Source: CAZRDB01 sp964598695
Lineage (GTDB): Bacteria; Armatimonadota; Zipacnadia; UBA1398
Assembly: GCA_964598695.1 (NCBI GenBank)
Contig: CAZRDB010000057.1
Coordinates: 1 to 25,875 of the forward strand
Direction of reading: 5' to 3'
Length of the DNA: 25,875 nucleotides
This document shows positions 18,273-25,800 of this stretch, in pieces (the stretch's first letter is position 1; the number at the start of each line of letters is the position of its first letter). The notes under the pieces are model-generated. The model was not told the DNA's origin and did no database searches. It saw only the letters and a program-made list of their open reading frames with translations. Both the position numbers and the translations under genes were made by a program.

Positions 18273-19346
18273 TCAGGCCTCCGCCGCGAGCTTCCGGACG
18301 CGCTCGATCGTCTCCTGGGTGACGGCCTTCTCGAAGCTGCGGAACCCGGCGAGCCGGAAGCCGTGCTTCTGTGCGAGGGCTCGGATCTCGGCCACCTTCT
18401 CGACCGACAGATCGCGGCCGATGGTGTAGTCCTCGAAACGTCCCTCGAGCGCCAGGATCATCGTCTCCGACATGCACGCGTAGGCCGTCTTGGGCGGGAA
18501 GCCGAAGTCGAAGCCGAAATCGACATCGCCCGGCACCGCCACCACCCCGCCCTCGATCACGAGCACGTCCGGGCGCTTTTGCGCCACGCGGACCGAGACA
18601 TCGCGCGGGCGCGCCACGTCGCAGACCACGGCGCCTCGCATGAGATGCTCCGGCTCGATGATCGGAGTCACCGCGCTCGTTACCGTGACCACGAGCTGCT
18701 TGTCGAGCAGCGCGGTGGTCGGCTCCGTGCTCCAGTCGACCTGGGCGCCGCCGGGCAGCTCGCCCGCGAACGCTTCCAGCGCGGGGCCGTTCAGGTCAAC
18801 CAGCGTCAGCCGAGCCACCTGGTCCACCAGCAGCCGGGCGCAGGCCTTGCCGATCGAGCCGGCCGCGCCCACGATCGCGGCCGAGACTGTCGAGGGATCG
18901 CGACCGAGCACCTTCGTGGCCTCGATCGCGCCCTCCAGGGCCGTGGCGACCGTATAGGTGTTGCCCGAGGTCACCGCGATGTCCAGCTCGCGCGCGATCG
19001 AGACCCCCGCGTCTCCCACAACCGAGGTGAACGCGCCGAGGCCCACGATCTGGGCGCCCTCCGCCTCCGCGATCCGGCCGCACTCCACGATCATCCGCGT
19101 GTTCGCCGCGGCGTTGCCGTGCAGCAGCATCTCCGAGGTCGCGGGGCAGCCGATGAAGAGCCCTTCGACCTCGGCGCCGGTGGGGCTGCGCACGCCGCGG
19201 ATCCGGCTGATGATCTGGGCCTTGAACCGCCGGAGCGCGAACTCCGATGCCGGCCGAGGGAGGATCCGGAGCACCGGGTACTTGCGGGCCAGGTCGGCCA
19301 GCGATAGCGGGTGGATGATGAACGCGAACTTGCCCGGCTGGGCCAT
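18273..19346 (-). CDS. Long-chain acyl-ACP reductase-like NAD(P)-dependent dehydrogenase (COG5322-type)
   Basis: 357 residues from ATG at 19346, chosen because GAGGAG lies 6 bases upstream; the longer frame to 19433 begins with Arg-rich sequence and no ribosome site. The protein aligns by eye along its length with cyanobacterial acyl-ACP reductase (AAR), which reduces fatty acyl-ACP to aldehyde: FAFIIHPLS at 7-15 (AAR FGLIGHLTS), LGAFTSVVGD at 103-112, TSGNTYT at 126-132, Rossmann glycine motif VGAAGSIG at 159-166, AYACMSETM with Cys291 matching the AAR active-site Cys, and KHGFR near the C-terminus. No aldehyde-deformylating oxygenase gene is in the window, so hydrocarbon synthesis is not implied; the product could be an aldehyde or another acyl derivative. 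First gene of a two-gene operon with the GT39 enzyme. The family is more certain than the substrate. Confidence 0.85.
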   Translation of the reverse strand: MAQPGKFAFIIHPLSLADLARKYPVLRILPRPASEFALRRFKAQIISRIRGVRSPTGAEVEGLFIGCPATSEMLLHGNAAANTRMIVECGRIAEAEGAQIVGLGAFTSVVGDAGVSIARELDIAVTSGNTYTVATALEGAIEATKVLGRDPSTVSAAIVGAAGSIGKACARLLVDQVARLTLVDLNGPALEAFAGELPGGAQVDWSTEPTTALLDKQLVVTVTSAVTPIIEPEHLMRGAVVCDVARPRDVSVRVAQKRPDVLVIEGGVVAVPGDVDFGFDFGFPPKTAYACMSETMILALEGRFEDYTIGRDLSVEKVAEIRALAQKHGFRLAGFRSFEKAVTQETIERVRKLAAEA

Positions 19347-19352
19347 GCGGGA

Positions 19353-19358
19353 CTCCTC
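19353..19358 (-). promoter_or_regulatory. Ribosome binding site deciding the reductase start
   Basis: On the minus strand this reads GAGGAG, 6 bases ahead of ATG 19346. It supports the 357-residue product over the longer frame beginning at 19433. Confidence 0.7.
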
Positions 19359-19377
19359 GTCTCTTCCATACGCGAGA

Positions 19378-19401
19378 CAGGCGGTCCTACGGGACCGCCT
19401 G
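19378..19401 (-). promoter_or_regulatory. 10-bp hairpin in the reductase leader
   Basis: 19378-19387 (CAGGCGGTCC) pairs perfectly with 19392-19401 around a 4-base loop. If transcription starts just below the -10 box at 19422-19427, the stem lies about 14 bases into the mRNA and ends 19 bases before the ribosome site. It may stabilise the 5' end or control expression. It could also bind a protein dimer as DNA. Confidence 0.5.
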
Positions 19402-19421
19402 GGGCCGGCACGAACCCGGGA

Positions 19422-19427
19422 AGTATA
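19422..19427 (-). promoter_or_regulatory. Candidate -10 element for the reductase-glycosyltransferase operon
   Basis: The minus strand reads TATACT, one mismatch from the sigma-70 -10 consensus, in otherwise GC-rich sequence. It lies 76 bases upstream of the ATG at 19346. No good -35 is visible at 16-18 bases, so an activator or another sigma factor may be involved. The core GTATAC is itself palindromic. Confidence 0.4.
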
Positions 19428-19553
19428 CACCATCGCCCCTCCAGCGGAACGCAGAGGAGCGGCCGAGCGTCATCAAGAATGAGGGATACGGGGATGCGGA
19501 CCCCGCGCCGGGGCGCCGAAGCGCGCCGCGCGAGTTCGTCCCCGCCCATCGTT

Positions 19554-19558
19554 GGAGG
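19554..19558 (+). promoter_or_regulatory. Ribosome binding site for the aromatic/Gly-Ser-rich protein
   Basis: GGAGG lies 8 bases before ATG 19567. The TTG at 19552 overlaps this site and is therefore not the start. Confidence 0.65.
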
Positions 19559-19566
19559 TGGTCTCG

Positions 19567-21309
19567 ATGATGTACCGTCGGATTGCCGCTGTCTGCTCTC
19601 TCGCGGCGGTGGGGCTCCTCGCCCTGATGGCGGTTCCCTGCCGCGCCGAGCCCTCCTCCGGCTGGGCTCGCAGCCAGCCGGCAGGCCTTCTCGACAACAC
19701 CCGGTTCCGGCGGCCGTCCGGAGGCCTGGGCTACTACGCGGTGCCCCGCGGCCAGCACTACCTGGTGGTCGAGGACGACGCCGAACTGGGCGAGATCATC
19801 CTCTTCGACGACATCGCCCGCGTCTCCGGCCTCGACATCCGCGAGATCCTCGATATCCACAACAACTGGGATCTCTACCCGGAGGAGGTCGCGACCGTCC
19901 TCTTCCTGCGCGAGCTGGCGGGCGGCTCCTACGTGCCGCTCGCGGACGACCGCGCGGAGGAGGGGATGTCGTGGAAGGAGATCGCCGAGGATCGCCGGAT
20001 CGACCCCCAGGACCTGCACCAGAGCCGTCGCTGGTACGACCTCGGCCGACGCGGCGACTGGTGGCGCGAGGATCCCGACGTCGAGCATGAGGTCATGCTG
20101 GCGATCCTGGCACTGCAGTACCGCGTCGAGCCCGGCGACCTCGAGCGCCTCTCCGAGGACGGTCTCGGCTACTCGACGATGGCCTGCATGTTCGAGCTGT
20201 CGCTTCGCTCCGGCCGGAACGCCGTTGACCTGCTCGACATGAAGACCCGCTCGCAGCTGCGGTGGCGCACGATCGCCGACAACCTCGGCATCGACTTGCG
20301 CGACCTCGACGCCAAGCGACGGCTTCACTACCACAACTCCGACTTCCGCGGCTACTACGACGATGACGGCTACGAGTATCACTCGAACCGTCACCATCGC
20401 TCACACCGGACCCGCCGGGAGTACCACTTCTACGGATCCTGGCTCTGTGGCGACCTGGGCTACTACCTCTTCGACTACGATCGCGACTTCGACATCTTCT
20501 GGCCGTGGGGCCGGTGCTACTACACCTACTGGTGGCCTCGTGACTGCTGGTGGGACCGCTGCAGGTGGGGCGTCTACTGGGACTACAGCCCCTACCACCG
20601 CTGGTGCGATGATCGTCCCTGGCGGCAGCACTGGGTCCCGAGAGCCCCCTACTGGGACGACTGGCGCCACGACCCCGACATCAACGCCGACCCGCCGCGC
20701 GAGCGCGACGACCGGCGCTATGCCGAGAAGATCCTGGAGCGCTATGGGGACGTCGGCTTCCACGAGGGGCAGTGGGCCGAGCGGGTCCGCGTGAGCCACG
20801 AGGGGACGACCACCGTTACCCGCGGCGAGCGCAACCAGGGCGAGCAGGGAACGCGTGTGGTTCACGGTGACTCCGGGGACTCCCGCGACAACGGCAACGG
20901 CGGCGGGACTCCCCCTCCGCCCCGCGGCAGCGGCGGTAGCTCCGCCGGCAGCGGCGGCCATGGTGGCGGCTCCGTGAGCGATGGGGACCGAGGCTCTGGA
21001 GGGGGCAGCCGGGGCGGCTCCAGCGGAGGCAGCGGCGGAGGCTCCCGCAAGGGCGATCGCGGCGGCAGCGCCTCCGACGGGGACTCGGGCGGCAGCCGCG
21101 GCGGTAGCTCCGGCGGNNNNNNNNNNNNNNNNNNNNNNNNNNNNNNNNNNNNNNNNNNNNNNNNNNNNNNNNNNNNNNNNNNNNNNNNNNNNNNNNNNNN
21201 NNNNNNNNNNNNNNNNGGCGGCTCCAGTGGCGGCTCGAGCGGTGGCTCGAGCGGTGGCTCCAGCGGCGGCGGCGGTGGCGGTGGCTCCCGCAAGGGTGGC
21301 CGCGGCTAG
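19567..21309 (+). CDS. Exported protein with helical repeats, Trp/Tyr-rich domain and Gly/Ser-repeat tail (interrupted by assembly gap)
   Basis: About 580 residues as assembled; the true length is unknown because of 100 N's. Signal peptide about 1-22 (ending PCRAE). Residues about 75-255 contain repeated helical units with the pattern W-K/R-x-IA-x-x-x-x-ID-x-x-DL: SWKEIAEDRRIDPQDL (135-150), RWRTIADNLGIDLRDL (232-247) and a looser copy near 80-100. Residues 259-366 are extraordinary: by my count 14 Trp, 16 Tyr and 5 Phe in 108 residues, with five Cys and many Arg/Asp. From about 440 the chain is Gly/Ser-rich with SRKGDRG and SRKGGRG motifs. No enzyme motif is seen. Possible roles are a surface adhesin, matrix or cross-linked envelope protein; this is inference. 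A hairpin at 21339-21368 ends the gene. Confidence 0.8.
   Translation: MMYRRIAAVCSLAAVGLLALMAVPCRAEPSSGWARSQPAGLLDNTRFRRPSGGLGYYAVPRGQHYLVVEDDAELGEIILFDDIARVSGLDIREILDIHNNWDLYPEEVATVLFLRELAGGSYVPLADDRAEEGMSWKEIAEDRRIDPQDLHQSRRWYDLGRRGDWWREDPDVEHEVMLAILALQYRVEPGDLERLSEDGLGYSTMACMFELSLRSGRNAVDLLDMKTRSQLRWRTIADNLGIDLRDLDAKRRLHYHNSDFRGYYDDDGYEYHSNRHHRSHRTRREYHFYGSWLCGDLGYYLFDYDRDFDIFWPWGRCYYTYWWPRDCWWDRCRWGVYWDYSPYHRWCDDRPWRQHWVPRAPYWDDWRHDPDINADPPRERDDRRYAEKILERYGDVGFHEGQWAERVRVSHEGTTTVTRGERNQGEQGTRVVHGDSGDSRDNGNGGGTPPPPRGSGGSSAGSGGHGGGSVSDGDRGSGGGSRGGSSGGSGGGSRKGDRGGSASDGDSGGSRGGSSGXXXXXXXXXXXXXXXXXXXXXXXXXXXXXXXXXXGGSSGGSSGGSSGGSSGGGGGGGSRKGGRG
21117..21216. other. Assembly gap of exactly 100 N
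   Basis: Positions 21117-21216 are N. The round length suggests a scaffold placeholder, not a measured distance. It lies in the Gly/Ser-repeat coding region. The frame matches on both sides (GGSS before and after), which the placeholder could do by chance. The true number of repeats cannot be known. Confidence 0.95.
21217..21264 (+). repeat. Four tandem 12-bp units encoding Gly-Gly-Ser-Ser
   Basis: Units at 21217, 21229, 21241 and 21253 are GGCGGCTCCAGT, GGCGGCTCGAGC, GGTGGCTCGAGC and GGTGGCTCCAGC. They differ only at synonymous positions, and a Gly run follows. The array probably extends into the N gap and is likely why assembly failed there. It is an in-frame protein repeat, not a CRISPR or satellite. 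Confidence 0.85.
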
Positions 21310-21338
21310 GCCGCGCGCATAGCATGACCTGCAGTCCC

Positions 21339-21368
21339 AGGGGCTCCGCGAGTGATCGCGGAGCCCCT
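21339..21368 (+). terminator. Perfect 13-bp terminator-like hairpin
   Basis: AGGGGCTCCGCGA at 21339-21351 pairs perfectly with 21356-21368 around a GTGA loop, 30 bases after the stop of the Gly/Ser-rich protein gene. No U-tract follows. Confidence 0.72.
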
Positions 21369-21386
21369 CACTCGTCTCAGAGACCG

Positions 21387-21434
21387 GCGGCCCCAATGGC
21401 CCTGAGCGGCTCTGTAGGGCGCTGGAGGGGCCGC
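21387..21434 (+). promoter_or_regulatory. Nested stem-loop in the leader of the metalloprotease gene
   Basis: GCGGCCCC (21387-21394) pairs with GGGGCCGC (21427-21434). Inside, GCCCT (21399-21403) pairs with AGGGC (21416-21420), and a minor GAG/CTC stem lies within. It falls after the terminator and before the next gene. It may be a structured leader or chance pairing in GC-rich sequence. It matches no riboswitch that I recognise. Confidence 0.35.
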
Positions 21435-21440
21435 ATAGGG

Positions 21441-21454
21441 TGGCTGCGCAGCCA
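21441..21454. promoter_or_regulatory. 14-bp perfect palindrome, possible operator
   Basis: TGGCTGCGCAGCCA is a perfect palindrome in the 246-base gap before the metalloprotease gene. It could bind a dimeric regulator, but GC-rich palindromes of this size also arise by chance, and no clear promoter flanks it. Confidence 0.3.
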
Positions 21455-21555
21455 GATAGGACCCTAACCGGCCCGCACCCGCGACCTCCGGCAGCCTCAC
21501 TCGTCTGTGCGATGGGCCGGCGCCGTCCTGCCGGCCAGTCGGCGAGGTGGTACCG

Positions 21556-22791
21556 GTGTCGGAACGGCGCTCTCCCACGATGGAGCACTGGCGCGAGGGG
21601 CCTCCCCTCACGTTGTGGTTCCTGCGGCTGCTGCTGGGCGTGCTGCTGCTCGCCGTCGTGTGCGCGTGGCTCGCCCCGCGCATGCGGGTGCCCACGGCGC
21701 CACCACGGCCCTACGGCGAGAGCCCTCAGCCCCCTGCCCTGGCCCTCGAGACCGCCGACATCGCTCGCGCCACGGGGGGTGTGGCCCGCGGCTACCCGAG
21801 CGGGCGAGCGGCTACCGCGCCCCCGTCCGGCGCTGACCTCGAGAGGGCGTTCGTGTCCGGGGAGGATCCCTATGCCTCGACGCTGTGGGCCTACTCGCTG
21901 GGACGCAGAGCCGAGGCCTATCCCGCCGCCCGCGACCTGGCACTGGCCCGCCAGCCGGGCTGGGTGGGCGCCCCCTCGCCGCGCGAGATGGCGGTCCTCA
22001 TCGAGCGCCTGGCGCGCCTGATGCCCTCCAGCTACGGCGCTCGAGACGAGGCCGGTAACGAGATCTACCGCTTCTACCTCGCGGGCGACAACCTCCTGGC
22101 CCGCCAGATGGCGCTCGGCGCTCCTGCCGCCCTGCGCGCTGCCCTCGCCGAGGCCCCGCGCGACTGCACGCTGCCCCCTGGGCTCCTCCCCATCGTCGTC
22201 TACTTCCCCGGCAGCGAGGCTGACTGGCGATCCACGCTCGGCGAGCGGACGGCTGGGAGGATCGAGCGGGCCGCCGGCGTCGCGACCGGGTTCACGATCG
22301 CCTTCCGGCCCCGCGCCTACGAGGGCGATCTGGCCGAGAGCGATCTGGCGTCCGCCATGACACTCGCTCACGAGACCGGGCATGTCGTGGCCCGTGCCTC
22401 CGGGGCCGTGCGCCCGCCATGCTGGGTGTCGGAGGGGATCGCCGAGTCGGCCGCTCTGCGCCTCGCCCCCGGCTACGATGCGGTCTGCCTCCGCACTGCG
22501 GCCTCCATCGCTCGCAAGCACCGCACTGCCGTGGGACGGGCCATGTGGACACGCGAGGCCTCCGGCGAGCCCTACGTCCTCTACTACGCCGCGACGCGTT
22601 ACGTCCGAGCGACTTACGGCGACGAACGCTTCTGGGCGTTCGCGCGCGACCGCTCGCTCGCCGACCGCCGGAAGTGGGATCGCTCCGTCCGCGCGCACTT
22701 CGGAGTGGGGCTCCGGGAGCTTGAGGGGGACGTTCGCCAGTGGCTCACGTCGGGCGCGTGGCGGAGTTCAGTCATGCCCGAGGGCCACTGA
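21556..22791 (+). CDS. Membrane-anchored zinc metalloprotease, peptidase MA-like (HExxH)
   Basis: 411 residues from GTG 21556, preferred because GAGG (21544-21547) lies 8 bases upstream. GTG 21547 and ATG 21580 are alternatives, and ATG 21580 lacks a ribosome site. One N-terminal hydrophobic segment (about 18-39) suggests a signal anchor with the bulk outside the membrane, followed by a Pro-rich linker. The C-terminal half carries the gluzincin signature: LAHETGHVV with His272, Glu273 and His276, and WVSEGIAES with Glu293 as likely third zinc ligand, then YYAATRYVRATYGDERFWAF, all typical of peptidase MA-like domains. The N-terminal half (about 90-230) is helical and unassigned. Substrates may be envelope or surface proteins; this is inference. 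It is convergent with the giant protein gene on the other strand, with a shared hairpin between. Confidence 0.85.
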   Translation: MSERRSPTMEHWREGPPLTLWFLRLLLGVLLLAVVCAWLAPRMRVPTAPPRPYGESPQPPALALETADIARATGGVARGYPSGRAATAPPSGADLERAFVSGEDPYASTLWAYSLGRRAEAYPAARDLALARQPGWVGAPSPREMAVLIERLARLMPSSYGARDEAGNEIYRFYLAGDNLLARQMALGAPAALRAALAEAPRDCTLPPGLLPIVVYFPGSEADWRSTLGERTAGRIERAAGVATGFTIAFRPRAYEGDLAESDLASAMTLAHETGHVVARASGAVRPPCWVSEGIAESAALRLAPGYDAVCLRTAASIARKHRTAVGRAMWTREASGEPYVLYYAATRYVRATYGDERFWAFARDRSLADRRKWDRSVRAHFGVGLRELEGDVRQWLTSGAWRSSVMPEGH

Positions 22792-22798
22792 AAGCAGA

Positions 22799-22831
22799 GC
22801 GGGGGAGGAGCCGCCTCGGCTCCTCCCCCGC
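22799..22831. terminator. 15-bp bidirectional terminator hairpin between convergent genes
   Basis: 22799-22813 pairs perfectly with 22817-22831 around a 3-base loop. It starts 8 bases after the metalloprotease stop and lies 19 bases beyond the stop of the opposite gene at 22850, so it can serve both strands. No T-run flanks it on either side. Confidence 0.78.
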
Positions 22832-22849
22832 ATCCGCGGAGTGTGCGCG

Positions 22850-25800
22850 TTACGGCGCTTCGTTGCGGAGGAGCACCGAGGTGCGCGGGATCGCCTGCGG
22901 CGAGAGCACCGCGAAGTACATGTCCCAGTCGGCATCGTAGCCGAACGCCGACTGCTCCCCGCCGCCGAAGATCCCCCACGTGCGGTTGGTCCAGTCCTCC
23001 GAGGGAACGGGCGGGCCCGACGGCGCGACGAGCGCGGGCAGCTTCTCGCTGGTCGAGGTGAACATGAACCAGCAGACCCGCGGGCCCACGACCTGCCGCA
23101 GGGTCTGGCCTCCGGCCGGTCCGGCAACGCCCAGCGTGCCGCCGAGCGCCACGAACGGCGGCGCCTCGGTAGAGACGTTGCCCGGCGGGCCGATGTTGCG
23201 CTCGTCGGTGTACCAGGTGTACTGGACCGGCTGTGCCGCGACGTACAGCTCGCCGACCGTCTCCTCGAGCGGCGTCTGCGTCGCCGGGCGATCGACGTAG
23301 AACGGGATGTCCTGCAGGACGACATCGCCTGCCGTGTTGCTCTGCTGGATCGGGTAGGAGATCACCGGGTAGGGCTGCGAGCCGGGCGGCAGGCCCAGTG
23401 CGTCCGGATCGGGGTTGGTGACCTTGGTCCAGTAGACCTGGTCGATCGCCGCGGGCGGCGCCGGCGCGCCGGGGTAGCTGTACGGCATGCTGAAGGTCTC
23501 GTAGAGCAGCCGCACGCGGCCCCGGGTGTCGAAGCGCTTGTAGAAGACGAGCATCCGCAGCGGCAGGCCGACCGCCTGACGAACCGGCGGCGGCGTGATC
23601 GTCACCGAGGCATCCTGCGCGGCCGGCTGGAGCGGCATGTCGATCGTCTCATCGGTCAGGATCGCCACGGTCGGCTGGGCCGAGTCCTGGCTCGCCCGGG
23701 TCAGCCGCCGTGTCTGCGGCGTGAAGGTGGCGGAGACCGCGTCGCCTTCACCGGGGACGACCGTGTCGTCCACGAACCGCACCAGGCCGACCGTCGGGTC
23801 GACCTCGACGACGCGGCCGCCGTTGGCGTTGGTCGCGTAGAGGTAGCCCGAGATCGGGTCCTCGCGCCAGCCGGTCGGGTTGCCCGGACTCCACGCCTGC
23901 GGTCCCCACGTCGGGCCTCCCCCGACGCTCACGGCGAAGCCGACGGCGTTGTCGGGGTCCCAGACCCAGTCGACCCACTCCAGGCTGGCATACGCCGCGA
24001 ACGCGCGCGAGCCGGCCGGCTGTCCCGCGGCCAGGGCTTCCTGCCGCAGCGGCACGAGGTCGGTGGTCCGCTCGGGGAACGGAACCTGGCCCGTGTTGTT
24101 GTTGGTCGGGTTGTAGGTGGCCGGGTCGGACAGCGGCCCCCCAGTCGGGTACGACGGGTCGAAGCGGGTGTAGAAGATGTCCTGGGTCTGGAAGGTCCGG
24201 CTACGGCCCGCGAAGACCACGCCGATCGTGGGCTCGTTGTCGGGCTCGTGCCAGACGGGACCGCCCGGGGCGCTCACGTCGCACCACACGTCGGAGAAGA
24301 CCGAGACATCCTTGGCGTACTCGAGGCCGTCGAGGCGGATGGTCCCCGAGCCGTAACGCGTCATGATGGGCAGCTCATGGCTGCCGACATAGGTGAGTGC
24401 CGGCGCCGCGAGGTCGAGGTCCCAGCGCATGTAGCCGAGCCGGCGCTGGGTGCCCGAGCCGAGGTAGTGGAACACGTAGAGGTCGAAGACCCCCGGCGCA
24501 CCCGCCCGAGGCTGGATCACCGGCTTGGGGCCGAAGCGGATGCCGCTGTCGGAGCGGATGTAGACGGGGCCGGCGAGCAGGTCGCCCATCGTGCCGGCCG
24601 CCGTGTCGACGAGGCAGCCGCCGACGTAGTAGGTCTTGCGGATCTCGGGCGCCTGGCCCGCCGGCAGGGCGGCCGGGTCCTCCGACCACTCGACCTCGAG
24701 GGTCCAGGTGAGGACAGCGAGGCGGATCGGGCCGACCGCGCGGCTCGTGATCGCCGGCGGGTAGGCCCGGTAGTTGGTCATCACCGAGAAGCGGGCCTCG
24801 GGCGGTGTGACGCCCAGGGCCGCGGTCGGCTCGTCGGCGATCAGGAACGCCTCGCCCTCGGGCTGATAGGTCGGTTGAACCGGGCGGTACTGGTCGAGCG
24901 GGTTGGCGTTGCCGGGCGTGAAGTTCCAGTCGTACCGCTGCGCCCAGATCCGCCAGGGGAGCGACTCCGGTCCGCCGGCCGGAGAGGTCGCGTTCGGACG
25001 GTTCGAGGTGAAGAAGACGCAGGAATCGCCGTAGTCGCCGCCGATGACGTTCGGCACGCCGCCGGGGTCGTCCCAGGTGTTCACCAGGAAAGCGGGCCCG
25101 AGTTCTCCGAACGTGGTGTTGGCGTTGTCGGGGCCGGAGTCGGCGCCGAGGTCGGCGTCCTTGCCGGCCTCCCGCGTCGCCAGCGGCGTGAGCGGCGCGA
25201 GTGGGGACTCCTTCACGGTTGCCTTGCAGGCGATGGGCTCGCCGTAGCGGCGATCGGCGGTCGGGTCGTAGCCCGCGACGCCGTCCATGTCCATGTAGGT
25301 GTAGGAATCGAGCCAGTAGGTCCCGAGCGGGGTCCCGGCGCCGAGGATATCGGCCGTCGCCCGCGCGCCCACCTCCTCGCCCGGGTCGGGGGCGCCATTG
25401 CGTCCGCCGACCAGGCCGTCGACATACGGCTTGCCGGCATCGGCCGCCGCGCCGGCGGGGGCCGGGAGGAACGACCAGCCGGTGGTGTCGAGATCCCAGG
25501 TTGGATCGCCCGGGCCGGCTCCCTCCAGCAGGTAGTTCGGGAGCAGGCGCTCGATCGGAACACAGACCCCCTGCTCGGCCTCATCGGTGAGCCAGGCGGG
25601 GTAGCCGAGGGCGCTCCGGGCGGTCAGCCCGATCTCGGCGACGCCCGGCGTACCGTCGGCCGCGCCGAACAGGCCCAGCGGGAAGTTGCCGCGGCTTGTG
25701 AGCCCGAGGCTGCGCTCGTGGGCGGAGAGATCGTCCCAGGCCGGGAGGCCCTGCCAGGGCGCGAGAGGCCCGCCGCCGCCGTCATCGTAGCCGCGGGGGT

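Noticed and set aside
18273..19346. Shikimate or glutamyl-tRNA reductase-type dehydrogenase
   Set aside because: The Rossmann motif alone could suggest these, but the N-terminal HPLS segment, GAFTSVVGD, SGNTYT and the A-C-x-x-E-x-M cysteine match acyl-ACP reductase along the whole length.
21217..21264. CRISPR-like or satellite repeat
   Set aside because: The 12-bp units have no spacers, lie in frame in a Gly/Ser coding region and vary only at synonymous bases.
20401..22698. 765-residue minus-strand frame across the N gap
   Set aside because: It is a shadow of the Gly/Ser-rich and metalloprotease genes; the Ala/Gly-rich translation is just the complement of Gly/Ser codons.
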